Below, piece by piece: positions 49,178 to 59,786 of a DNA stretch of 64,000 bases. The stretch is taken from NCBI GenBank assembly GCA_020064725.1, contig JAGTWJ010000019.1:1178001-1242000 (forward strand), given 5' to 3'. The notes under the pieces were generated by a model. It saw only the letters and a list, made by a program, of their open reading frames with translations, had not been told where the DNA came from and did not search any database. The translations under genes and the position numbers were made by a program. Every line of letters starts with the position of its first letter. Positions within the stretch are counted from its first letter, which is position 1. The DNA is from Drechslerella dactyloides. Lineage: Eukaryota; Ascomycota; Orbiliomycetes; Orbiliales; Orbiliaceae.

Positions 49178-49559
49178 CAGTGGAGATATATCTTATTGTC
49201 GGCAGCTAAAGTTAGTACAGATAGTCTTAAGTAACTATAGAACTTACCATCTCTCGGAAAACTCTGGAACCCTCCAGCAGTTTTCCGTCCTTCTTGTATG
49301 CTATTTGTAAATCTTTATTGAAGTCTTTGGTAAATTACGCCATCGTTTTTAAGTAATATAAACATTCATCGCGCCTTTGCTCTGTATCTTCCAGTACACC
49401 CATTAGTATTCCTTCTATACATGTACTCGCGTGTATACATAACATTGTACCAGGCACTTCCATCTCTTTTCTTCCGGGATCTATGAGCTGTGTGAAGCCA
49501 TGGCAAGAGCAGGAGCCGTACTCGGGAATCAGAAATCATGCATCATAGCACGAGCGCTC

Positions 49560-49965
49560 GTTCGCCCCCACAACTTTGCTATGAATCGGTATCTCATTCA
49601 AACATGTTCCGCCCTTGTGTAAAGACCTGGATCCGGTATCAAAGCGAATGCGCCTTCACGTCGACTTGGCGCATTGTCGTCTATTTAAATGCTGCAGGTC
49701 AACGTTCGTCTCGAGTAATTTCTGAGACGAACTCCTGCTGGACAAGATGCTCGTTGAAAGACTTGGAGGCTATCGTGATATTCTCGAGGTAACAGAACTC
49801 GTGGAAATTACCTAGACTATCCGTCATTGGGTCTTGTACGACTGCAGGAGAGCTCTTGAAGCTAGGGAAGAGATATTGTAGCGTTTCACGTCCATCGTGC
49901 GAGTCTTCTGGATGGCGACTGTAAATTTTGGGCAGCAGACTGGCCAAATGAAAAGCCACGGCATC
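49560..49965 (-). pseudogene. Relic exon with several nonsense mutations
   Basis: The minus strand is open from 49965 to 49702 and clearly protein-like (AFHLASLLPKIYSRHPEDS, then SFKSSPAVVQDPMTDSLGNF). It continues in the same frame through TGA (49701-49699), TAG, TGA and TGA with sensible sequence between. All four stops are one transition away from Trp, Gln or Arg codons. Family unknown. Confidence 0.5.
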
Positions 49966-50012
49966 GAGATATAAATAAGATCAGAAAGAGATGAAATCCC
50001 TGGAATGGAAGC

Positions 50013-50142
50013 TCAATATCGCTCCTTGATGAGAGACATTCTTTTTATCACCACCGAGAGCGTATCATCTACAATTGTGGCTTGATTCAGGAGGACTTGC
50101 CATCGTTGGCATATGTCCAGACTCTTGGACCCCAAGGAATCG
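50013..50142 (-). pseudogene. Relic exon fragment
   Basis: About 42 codons on the minus strand read as a helical segment (SLDICQRWQVLLNQATIVDD, then LSVVIKRMSLIK) before TGA at 50015-50013. Part of the same decayed locus. Confidence 0.4.
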
Positions 50143-50336
50143 TTCTATCTTTACCACAAAATTCAGAAGTGCTTCGACGACGGCTCGAAAGATGGTTCTT
50201 ACGTACTATGTACACGAGTATCTATATACACACATATCTTATTGAGTCTTGCCTCTTGAGATTTAGCTTCCTCTTGTCTCGCAAGCCAGAATGCCGTCGT
50301 CCAATTTGTTCTGAGTATACTGTACCGTGATAAGTT

Positions 50337-50437
50337 CAATGATCAGGCTATTGTGATCGTCGTGGTGGTGATTCGCATGCAGGTGCTTACTTTCACTGTC
50401 AAGAAGGACTTCTGCTGGCCAAAGGCAGCCCGCACGC
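50337..50437. repeat. Copy A of a ~100-bp segment shared with 60433-60528
   Basis: From ATGATCAGGCTAT to the end of an exon segment, this matches the second copy with a few substitutions and one short indel. On the minus strand it covers the end of an exon (QQKSFLTVK here, QQKFFLTVK in the intact gene), the GTAAGC donor and the first ~50 nt of the intron. Confidence 0.85.
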
Positions 50438-51535
50438 TTTGAGAGGCTCTTCTCATATGATTTATGTCGTTACGTTATGTTTGCGGGGACTGTTTCCAAA
50501 TCTTCGTAAGATTGTGTATCCTTCCTGTAGTATCAGGTCGATCCTCGACCATGCTTTCATATCCCGCCAGAGGGTCGCGAATGTGACCATTCGGCCGTCC
50601 AGATATCCCGGTAACTTGTGGAATACGTTGGCTTTTGAGGCGTCGGCTATATTGCTATTTGTTTGTATGAATTTATCTTGTAAAGCTTTGATTTTGGTAT
50701 TGTGGATGTAAGCTATGTTTCTTAATTAATGGATATTGTTGATTTTTGACTAAAGGTGTATAATATTTTCAAGATAGGATATGATTTTTTGCTGAGTAGT
50801 TAGCTGAGATGTTGCCGAACTTTTACACAGGAGGGACTGCTCACCTCTTCAGACCGTGGAGTCAGTAGTGAGAACATCGGTCCGGATTCTAGCTGGTGCC
50901 AGAGCCCTTCAATTGCCTTGGTCACGAAATCGAGACCAAGGAGATGACCCTCGCATGCGAGCGCCAAGTCACCCCAACTTCCCTTCAGTATTCTTTCCCA
51001 TTCTAGAAATATCAAGGCAAATGTTAGCTTCGATGGTTATTTTTCTTAGAATGCATTGGCTAAATAAGCTATATACGTATTAATCGGCTCCATTTGCATA
51101 CCTCTGAGTGTTCCTATTGTTTTCGCTTTCCCGACTTTCGTAATGTTTTTGCAGCGGAATCCTCAGTCAACGGTTCATCTCGCTTTTCAGTACTTCACAG
51201 CAGAGCTTTGTGTCTCCAATAAGATGCATTTTCGAGAACGCTGAGGCCATGTTTCTTGAGCTCTGCCTCCATGTTACTATACTGCGGGCTCAGCTGTATA
51301 GCATATGTGCATGCGGATTCGACAGATATTCCAGGATGCTGAGACGGCTGTCGTTGCGGTTTCTTTGCCCATTCTCTGATCTGATGTCATTGTTCGGCCC
51401 TTCTAGAATTGGCGTGAGCACGTTGGTATCTCAGAAGACACCCGCTTTCTCGAACTCTCCAACGAGAAGGTAGTCGTTGTAACTGCTTGGCAGCGGTAAG
51501 ATGCAAGTAAGGATGTGAGGTAGAAGAAAGAAAGA
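50337..51535 (-). pseudogene. Multi-exon gene relic with RIP-like stops
   Basis: Three consecutive blocks on the minus strand look like old exons of one gene. Block 1 (about 51535-51095) contains SYNDYLLVGEFEKAGVF and further sequence, broken by TGA at 51433-51431, 51292-51290 and 51169-51167. Block 2 (51002-50845) is an intact exon between a CTAG acceptor and a GTGAGC donor (LALACEGHLLGLDFVTKAIE). Block 3 (50791-50462) starts after a CTAAC branch and CAG acceptor, has a TAG at 50752-50750 and a TAA near 50725, then about 85 open codons (VFHKLPGYLDGRMVTFATLW). The stops fit CAG, CAA and TGG changed by C-to-T on one strand or the other. Family not recognised; no function expected. Confidence 0.6.
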
Positions 51536-52298
51536 GGGAAGAAGTAGAAGAAGAAGAGGGCGGGGGGGCTGATTTTATTTATATACTCGTCCAATGCTTA
51601 CTAATATCGTCGAATTTCCAGTGGATGAATTTACGAGTGAATATCATGACACTTCTACAGACGATCGATCGCTGGCTGGTCATCGATGATCTCCAAATTT
51701 CTCTAGAATAACGTAAATTTAAACACACCAAAACACCACCCAGGTAGATATCATGATATCAGGATAATATTAGTATATATTTCTAGGCGTTCAACTTCAA
51801 ATATGTTTACGATCTACACGTAGTAGTATTTCCGTTAACCTTCGAACGTTAGATCCGCTGATAAATAAACACCCTCATGACAACATATCCGGTCGTTGCA
51901 TTTTATCCGCCCTGTATCGTCATCGATACACCTAAATTCATGAACACAATTCGCTGAATGAGACCGGCCGACCTGTAAATAAACAAAAATACATATGTCT
52001 ACTTAGACTTTATAAAGCGCCAGCTGGCCGCCTGCGGTCGATATTAGCCTAGCATTAAGAAGCTCCGCGTTGAAGTCGATAGATGAAGTGTTGTTCGTAA
52101 TTATAAGTGTAGCATTCCATCTGCTACCATGAGCGGGCGCTCTCTATACTGTCCCCGCGATAATATTAATAATAATACAGAACAAATCAATCGATCAGTA
52201 ATCACCGCCATGCCACGCCCGCAAACACCGAAACTCCACCATGATAGAAAAATCTAATACACAAAGACAACCGCCATACTCCAGAAACGTACTATACT
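51536..52298. other. Intergenic
   Basis: AT-rich DNA between the relic locus and the 3' end of the AT-hook gene. A CT-rich stretch on the minus strand (about 51535-51575) may be the old promoter of the relic. No ORF supported. Confidence 0.5.
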
Positions 52299-55200
52299 CT
52301 ACGCGGCAACTCGCCCCCTCGGCCGACCTCGACCCTGTGCGTACCCTTTCCTCCCACCGCTACTCCGTCGCCCAACCTTCGCGTTCAGCTTATTATTATT
52401 CGTACTCCCGAATACCTTGCCACTCCGCACCCGACTCGCGCTGCGACTGCGCACCGTCACTGCCGCTGCACGCGCCGTGATCAGATCCAACTCGTCCTGG
52501 TATACGTCTATCTTCCTAGTACTCGCATTCGTAGCTGCATTCGTAGACAAACGGGGCCGTCCCCGTCCGCGTTTGACGGTATTCTCCGTCGGCGTGTCAT
52601 CCTGTGTGCGGCGCCGTTTACTGCGATGCGAAACCGTCGTCTCGTCGTCCTCGTCGTCGGGCTCGTAGGCTGAGTCTTCTGTGATTATTGTCGTGACTTT
52701 GGACTTCGGCGTGCGGATTCTCTTCGGCCGTCCTCGCTTTCGGCGGGGCGTGGCGGGCGTGATTGTTATCGCGTCGGCGCCCGTCATGGGTGTATCTTTG
52801 TCCGCTGATTTGGCGGCTGGGTTCTCCGCGCCGCTGAATATAGCGGTGGAGTCGGACCCGCGCCGCCGCTTGACGCCGCGAGTGGCAATCTTGCACTGGC
52901 TGAACATGCGGGAGATTTTATCGCCCGCGGTGGATGAGCTGGTGAGCGAGAAGACCGGCGCGGTGTTCGTTGGTATCGATACGGCGACGAGCACGTTTGG
53001 CAGGGGTGAGTCCACGTCCATTGTCGTATCGGTACTAGCCGGGTAGACCGTCGTGTCCTCGCCCTCGCCTTCAATGTCAGGCTCGTCGCCGGACTCGTGG
53101 CTCCGTAGTATCGTGGTTTCCTCCACCGCCCGCGGCCGGCCGGCCTTCCGTGCGTGCTGGGCGAAATTAAGCTTCCGCGAGACCGTCTTCTTCTTATTGT
53201 CGACCGTACCGGGAACCTCCACCCACTCGTTTAGCATGGGCTCATACACCCACCGGTTGCTCCGCGCCTCGCTCATCGCCAAGTCGCGGATCAGATTCGA
53301 GAATTTCGGTGTCTTGAGATCTGACGCCTTGAGCAGCCCCTTCTTCGATATCCGCAGCCCGACGAGCCGCTGCTCGACCTGTGCGGCGAAGGCATGTGCG
53401 GCCTCGGATTTACTGCTCTCCGCAAGACACGTCGCGAGATGGTAGGCGAATATCGCGATAACGTAGCTCTGCCGCTTCTGCTGCAACTTCGTCTTGTCGC
53501 CCGCCGCGGGCGTCTGCGTGAAATCCCGGGGCTTCGTCTCACCGATCGCCATGTGGAGCAGGCTTTCGACGAAGGACTGTTGCTGCGCGGGGGACTCGTA
53601 CACCCGGCCGACGACGCCCGCGATGTAGCCGGCGAGATCGGGGAGGTCGAATGTGTCGGCGGCCTCGTAGCCGTTGTCGATGGTGTACTGGCCTTCGGAC
53701 GCCTCGATCATCGTGACGAGCAGCAGGCGAACGAGCTCCTCGGCGACTTCCCGGACCGACAGCGACGGGTCGTCTTCGTGGGAAAGCAGCACGGCACACA
53801 GCGCTAGTGTCCTCGCCGTGATGCTGGAGCCTTCAGACGCCTCCTTGTGCGGGTGGTTGAATGCGTGCGCCCATGAGATCATATGTCGTACCAGGTTGCG
53901 CATGACCGCTCGTGCCATCGTCCGCGTCTCGTCCGTAACGTCCAGCGCACCCCAGCCGACTTCGAACAGCCGCTCCATCAGATCCTGCGCGACATCCGCG
54001 GCTTTCGACTGTACTGCCTCCTTCGTCTGGAACAGCCACGCCTTGTCGAAGCTCTCGTACTTTTTCCGCATCGTCTTGCCGCTGCGGTTCAGTCGGCGGC
54101 GGTGCACGCCGTCCTCCCAGACTTCGATACCGAGCAGCAGCTCCAGACACATCGTGGTGAGTCGCGGCAACTCCGCGTGCGTTCCGATCTCGCCGATACC
54201 TGCAAACATGACGTCGCGATACCAGGCGTCGAGCATTATCTCCGGACGGTCGTCGATGGCGAGGCCCAGCTGTCGGAAGAGGACGTCGGGCATGTAAAGA
54301 ATATGGCTGAAGGGGTCCGGTGCGAGCTCGCCCTTGCGACGGGCGATCGAGCGGGTTTGTTCGAAGGAACCGTGGTAGGCTGCGCGGAATAGGGTTTCCG
54401 TCTACAAACCCAAAAACTCAATCAGCACGCGAACGAAAAGTACAAGTATACGAGTTTGTCGCCCGTTGCCAGGCGAGAGAAGGAGGGAGTTTCTCACCAG
54501 GGAAGAGTCGCCGGCGTGGACGCTCTGGGCTATCAGCGTCGACGCCAGATCCGGTGGGAACCATTCCTGCGCGAGGGCGTCGCAGAGCAGCTGTGTGATG
54601 TGCCCACGCAGGGTCTCGGTGAGGAGGTAGTACATGCAGCTGTCCTCGTCGCAGTACGAGTACCAGGAGTAGTCGCCCTGCAGGTCCTCCGCGTCTCTGG
54701 CCATCACGATCGCCCGGCCGAACGCGCGGGCGGACAGCACGGCCAGCGAGGGCACGGCCGAGGTATTATTACCATTATCGACACTGTTGTTCTTGTTATC
54801 GCGAGGCGCGACGATCGAGGCGTGCTGCTGGAGGATGGTTGCATAGTGCGGCCGCACGGCGGGGTTAGCGCCGGCTATCAGCATGTTGCGCCGCAACGTC
54901 GGGTTCTGCAGGTAGTTGTCAAAGACGGAACCGCTACCACCACCGCTACTATCGTTGGAGGACGATGCATTCTTGACGAGGACGGGTCGGCGAGGGTGCA
55001 GGGCGATTCCCTTCCTTCGGCTGGCGCTGGCGTCGGCATAGCCTTGCTTTCGAGGCTGCTGGCAAGTGGCGCGGCGGACGTGGACTTCGTTGGCGAGGTC
55101 GTGTTCGGTCTTGGGGTCCCATTCCCACTTGGAGGCGGGCTCGGGCGCGGTGAAGAGCTGCTTGAAGGCGACCGTGGAGACGGACCGGGCGGAGTAGCTG

Positions 55201-55355
55201 GCCAGCTCGACCTCGCGCTTGATTTTGGCGAGGGCGGTTTCGAGGACGCGCGAGTAGGTTGCGACGCGGCGGGCGGTCCAGTCGGCGTAGCTGTCGAGGA
55301 CGACGGTGGCCTGGGCGGCGGCGATGAGCGCCGGGTCGACCTTCAGTTTGGCCAT
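52299..55355 (-). CDS. Large AT-hook nuclear protein
   Basis: Two exons, 55355-54498 and 54401-52299 (donor GTGAGA, acceptor TAG, phase 0), give 986 residues. The start MAKLKV at 55355 is preferred over an upstream in-frame ATG at 55514, whose translation is not protein-like. The first ~690 residues look folded, helical and Leu/Ala-rich, without a family I recognise. The C-terminal third is basic and low complexity, with AT-hook cores: KAGRPRA, RRKRGRPKRIRT, KRGRGRPRLS and, at the very end, QGRGRPRGRV. NLS-like KRRRG and KRRR clusters lie between them. AT-hooks bind the minor groove of AT-rich DNA, so a chromatin or chromosome-structure role is likely. Whether the N-terminal domain acts in cohesion, replication or transcription cannot be told. 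Confidence 0.88.
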
Positions 55356-55708
55356 TGCTGAGGAAAGGAGAGGAGAAATAGGCAAGGCCGTCGTCGAGGC
55401 ATCCGCGATGGCCGGGAGATGGCGATGGCGATGGGATGAGATGCAGGATGAGATGCAGGTGACGTGGAGATGTCGTGGAGTGGTGTTTATGCAGGCACAC
55501 CAAAGCAGAAGCATCGTCGTTGACAGGCGCCGCTGTTTGTTTGTTTACGCGCTGCCCAAAGCAGCCATCTCCACCAGCCACACCCGACGTCATGTGGCTG
55601 ATGTGATTACATAAGGCAGATTACATAATATGTGGCGGTGAAGAGAGGCCACTTGGCAGGCATCCTTGGCGCTGTCCGCTTGGCGGCCACCTTGCCCTCC
55701 GCCCGCGG

Positions 55709-55790
55709 TATAAAGAGCGGCGGCCCCCACCCGGCCCTCCTGCCTCTTCTTCTCTCGTCGTCGTCTCCGTCCCCTCCATCTGACGGGCGA
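55709..55790 (+). promoter_or_regulatory. TATA/CT promoter without an associated ORF
   Basis: A GGTATAAAGAG box at about 55707-55717 is followed by a C- and CT-rich tract to about 55790, the layout of a fungal RNA polymerase II promoter pointing right. A GTAAGT donor lies at 55933 with AG acceptors near 56006 and 56029. No plus-strand ORF of more than about 100 codons follows within 1 kb. It may drive a non-coding or structured transcript. Confidence 0.4.
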
Positions 55791-56417
55791 CCCCTCTTCC
55801 CATCACGACTACAATCTCCACCACAGTCGGGAAGAGGTGTGCTTCGGTCCGCAGAGGCTCTCTCTTTCTTCATCGGAAAGCCTGCTGCGGAAGCATCCCT
55901 CCCCTCGTTTTGTTCGGCGCTCTAGCTCCCGAGTAAGTTCGCATCTCCATCGCATCTTCACCACAAACCCCCGCCTGCCTCCCTCCCATCTCTTTCGATA
56001 CGCAGCGCGGGGCTCTCCCACCTCGCAGGGTGTGCAGAATACGTGTTAACAGCGCGAACAGTCTCAAAAGGTCGCAGCTCCGCCCTCAAACCGGCTCGGT
56101 CGATCACCCGTGATCCCCCGCCGGACATCTCGATGCCACGCCTTCCGCCGTGTCCGCCCGTTGACTCCAACTCTCGGGCACGGCTGAACCCACCAGCTCA
56201 ACGCTGAACGATGTCCTTTCCCCCCTCCCCTCTTCTTCTTCATCGCATCGTCCAGCGTTTATCTCCGCCCGTCCCCCGCTTATCTTCAGATGAGCCGGCG
56301 GGACGCGCGGGGTGAATGTGGCAGATTGCATCCGGGGTATGGGACTCGAAGTAGAACCTCTACTGCTCCTGCTCTGTTCGCGGGCACACAGGTAGTTAAC
56401 TGAGGAGATTCAACGAA

Positions 56418-57127
56418 TGCCCGGCCCTCTCGTCGCCTGCCGACCGCACGAAAGTCTCCCGCGTTGGCTTTTTCGGCTCCGACGCGACCTGAGGCCGGGC
56501 ACGGGTATTATACTTGGTTGTCGACTGAGACCCCCCATCTTCATACGGGGTCCCCTTCGCAGCCTCGTACAAGAACGGGTTCCCAGCTGCGGCTCGTGGT
56601 GACAAAGCATCGCGAGTCGCACCTAACGGCAAAGAACCCCCCCACAACAACCCGTTAGGTGGGAACACCGATGTGGCGGGGCATGACGGGACGAATAAAG
56701 AACCCCCCAACAACAAAATTCGTACTCGCGTGTCCCCGTCGATTACCCCCTTTTCACGATGCCGTCGAGGTGTCATGGATGGGGGAGACTTGATACTCGT
56801 CGAACGATGAGATATCGTCAAGAAATGACGGTCACTGGGACGGTAATCCGTCCCAAGCCCGCATAAGGCTTTGTGCGGCAAAAAATGCCGCTCAGAGAAA
56901 TTCTGAGTCGCGGACAGGGCAAAAGAACTTGTCCGTGAATGCACCATGCTGTATTTTGGCATGGCCTTCTTGCCCGACCAGCTCCACAAGAGCAGGTTGG
57001 GACGGTGGTTTCGGGAATCAGGAAGCTCGGAACAATTCACCGTTCTGCTCGGCAAGGAACTTATCAACCACAGCCCCGACCCGTCGTCGACTTCTTTCTT
57101 CCAATTGGCACCTGTTACTTTGGTGCC
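56418..57127. ncRNA. Candidate structured RNA: chain of perfect hairpins
   Basis: This stretch is packed with adjacent stem-loops. Examples: TGCCCGGCC (56418) with GGCCGGGCA (56493); GCGGCTCG (56589) with CGAGTCGC (56613, one G-U); CACCTAACGG (56620) with CCGTTAGGTG (56652), 10 bp; ACGAAT (56691) with ATTCGT (56718); CTCGTC (56796) with GATGAG (56806, one G-U); GGGACGG-TAAT-CCGTCCC (56837); AAGCC with GGCTT (56855); GCGGCA-AAAAA-TGCCGC (56875); CTCAGA-GAAAT-TCTGAG (56891); CGGACAGG with CTTGTCCG (56911, one G-U); CCATGC with GCATGG (56944); GGCACC with GGTGCC (57107). The last elements follow each other within a few bases. No known RNA family is recognised: no SRP or RNase P hallmark and no telomerase template. 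A 262-codon stop-free frame (57184-56396, no ATG start) covers it on the minus strand, so a relic of a coding, highly folded element is an alternative. Strand is not settled. Confidence 0.4.
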
Positions 57128-58243
57128 GGACAATCTACGGAGAGAGGTCTGCGACCGTCGGGGCTTGGATTGCCTGTCGAACAATCAGGAGGGGAAGTAA
57201 CGCCGTCAGCGGCTGGGATCCAGTCGTGGACGTGCCGCGCTTTTGCGAGTGATGACGCCGCTTTCCCACGAGGCGTTGTCGGTCGTCGGGAGAAATATGA
57301 GGGCCGCTTTGCGGGCTTCACGCTCGAAATATTTTACTTTATTCACTTCATCGCAGCCGGTCCACGGGGGTAGTCACCGAAGTCACACCCTACGCTTGAG
57401 AATCGTGTTCCGCGTCAGTGGCTGGCGGCAACAGACGTGCTCCACCCGTCTCTGCTATCGATCGTTATGGTCACGGCCGTCTGCGATGTTGGAGGTACCG
57501 CAACAATCCCTTTTCTCACCGGCGAAGAAGCCGACTTTGGCTTTCTGGGTTAATACGACGTTATTAATAATCTCCTACAATCATCGGCCGGAACCTCTGG
57601 CTCGTCGGGGATGAATATTCTCGATCCCGGAGGGTGGCAAACCAGTTCTCGAATTTCAGAAAACTTGTAAAACCATGCAAGGTTGGCTTTCTTTTCGAAT
57701 ACTGAGGAATATGCTTGTCAATTTTTTATATATCTCATGTATATCTAGTTCATTTCGTACGGTAGAACAGAGTAGAGAATCCTAGCCTTGTTAAAAAAAT
57801 ATGCCTCCCAGTAAATCCGTAAGAAGAAGTGAGCAAGTACCTTCCGTGCACATGTGCTTGTATTGGATGGATTCGATCATGGGATCTGATTACAGCCGCA
57901 CGCGGACATTTGGGCTCCCGTGGATGTATCGCCGGAAAAAGCTGCGATTGTCGCGCGAAGCATACGGATGCGGCAGCCTATCTCCATCGTAGCCAACATT
58001 TAGACATTCCGCCACTGCATTAGAATAGTATCAGATCTTATCAACATGTTAGGGCTGTGTGTGTAAATGTGGAGACGGGATTTGATCCGGGATTAGACGA
58101 CCCGCAATCCGGGTGGTCCCACAATGACGTCCGCCCGCCGCCCTCGCTAGATTTGTCCACAACCTCAACCTCAACCTCACGACAACTATCCCCACGATGG
58201 CCAGCGGCGACGACGCCAACTTCACCCCCTAACGCACGACACA
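57128..58243. other. Intergenic, upstream of AIM18
   Basis: Further short hairpins occur (for example AGACG with CGTCT near 57434, CGGC-GAAGAA-GCCG near 57521), thinning out toward 57.6 kb, then AT-rich DNA. Frames of 123-144 codons exist but are not convincing. The last ~150 bp are the AIM18 promoter and leader. Confidence 0.4.
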
Positions 58244-59644
58244 ATGGCATCCACCCTCCGCTGCCTGCGGCTCCAGCAGCGCCAATTGCCACCCTTCCTC
58301 CCTCTCCGCCGTCCGTTCACCGCCCGCCTGACGCATATCCGCCTGTCCTCGACATCATCCGCGAAGGAACAGCCTAAATACCCGCCGATAAAGCCAGACC
58401 CCTACCTCATCCAACTGCGCGAGGAAGCCCGACGGTCGAAACCCCGTCCGAAAATCGACCGCCGCTACCAATTGCACAACCACGAATCCCACGATGCGAA
58501 ACACCGGCGCGTCAACCGCCAAATCGGCATCTCGCTCGCGCTCTTCATCGGCATCATCGTCGTGACGCAGATCTGGGTGCCCCGCGATCCCAAATTCCAG
58601 CCACCCGGTGCCCCCTCGCCATCTTCTCGTGTGCAGAATGACGCGAAGGATGTAGAGCCGGAGGATAAGGCGGTGCTGCGCAGCGGCAATGTGGTCATCA
58701 AAGAGGCGACGAGCACGGGGAGTACCGTCGTCGACACCGTGCCCAGCGGTACGAGTTCCGTCGGGCCCCTACCGACACGGATATACCTCCCCGCCGGCCC
58801 CATCGGCGACGACAGCGAGAAGCAGGTCCTCGAAGAATGTACATACCCCTCCACCCCCTCTACATCCTCCTCCACATCTTCGCGTACAATCGGCTAATTC
58901 TGTGAATGTGGGATAGACACACTAATCGGCCACGGCATCCGCACCGTCTCCTTCCTCAAAATCCAAGTCTACGTCGTCGCCCTCTACGTCGCAACCTCCT
59001 CCCTCCCGCCCCTCCAACGCCACCTCCTCACCGCCGCCTCCGTGCCCCCCACCGCAACAACAGCAACCCTCCCCGAACGCACCGCTCTAAAATCCACCCT
59101 CCTCACCCCAGACTCCGGCAAAGCCTTCTTCACATCCCTCCTCGACGCCCGCGGGCCCGACGGCATCCGCATGGCGATCCGCATCGTGCCGACACGGGGG
59201 ACGGACTACCCACACCTCCGCGACGGCTGGGTCCGCGGTATCCAAGGACAGACGAACGCAGAGCCCAGTCTCTACGACGACGACGCTTTCGTCGACGCCA
59301 TATCGCGCTTCAAGGCCCTCTTCGGCGGGCGAAAGGGCGTGCCCAAGGGCCGCGCGTTGGTCCTCGCCCGCGATGAAGCCGGCGCGCTGTTCGCGTACGG
59401 GCCGGATGAGAAGGTTGATGGTAAAAAAGTACCAAAGCTATCGGAAGGCGCAAGGAAGGAGCGCGCGATGGAGGGGTTGCGGCTGCTGGGCGTCATGGAC
59501 GACCCGCGCGTGACGAGGGCGCTGTGGCTGTGTTATTTTGCCGGAGAGAAGGTTGCGAGTGAGGGTGCACGGCAGAGTGTCGTTGACGGCCTGGTTGAGG
59601 TCGTCGCCCGCCCCGTCGGGAGCACCGAGGGGAAGGTTGTATAA
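58244..59644 (+). CDS. AIM18: AIM18-like mitochondrial protein, chalcone-isomerase fold
   Basis: Two exons, 58244-58838 and 58917-59644 (donor GTACAT, branch CTAAT, acceptor TAG), give 440 residues. The ATG at 58244 has a good context. The N-terminus is Arg/Leu/Ser-rich without acidic residues, a classic mitochondrial presequence. A transmembrane helix follows near residue 95 (IGISLALFIGIIVVTQIWV), as in the yeast Aim18/Aim46 family of the inner membrane. Exon 2 holds the chalcone-isomerase-like domain, starting with GHGIRTVSFLKIQVYVVALYV and continuing through GIRMAIRIVPTRGTDYPHLRDGW. In yeast these proteins do not have plant-type chalcone isomerase activity; heme binding has been proposed. 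The intron falls just before the domain. This is the most firmly identified gene in the window. Confidence 0.93.
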
Positions 59645-59786
59645 AGGGATATAAGTATATATCGGGACTGTATATAGAATTGGTCATCTAAAGTATTTAC
59701 GAAACCCATCCATGCATTTCGACAGAACGAACCAGGCTAGTGGATATGATATCAATCAACGTTCCAGTAAACCATGCCTACTGGAC

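Noticed and set aside
56396..57184. 262-codon minus-strand open frame as a gene
   Set aside because: It has no ATG start, no domain, and its length is tied to the GC- and hairpin-rich composition. Noted under the structured-RNA finding instead.
56939..57373. Plus-strand frame with an SDD tripeptide, considered as a polymerase relic of an RNA element
   Set aside because: The neighbouring motifs expected for such polymerases are not present at proper spacing. The tripeptide alone is not evidence.
55700..57700. Telomerase RNA as the identity of the hairpin region
   Set aside because: No template-like CTAACCCTAA stretch on either strand.
58066..58125. Possible minus-strand tRNA around GGATTTGATCC
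   Set aside because: The inverted repeat is a short palindrome; no 7-bp acceptor stem or D arm is present at the right distance.
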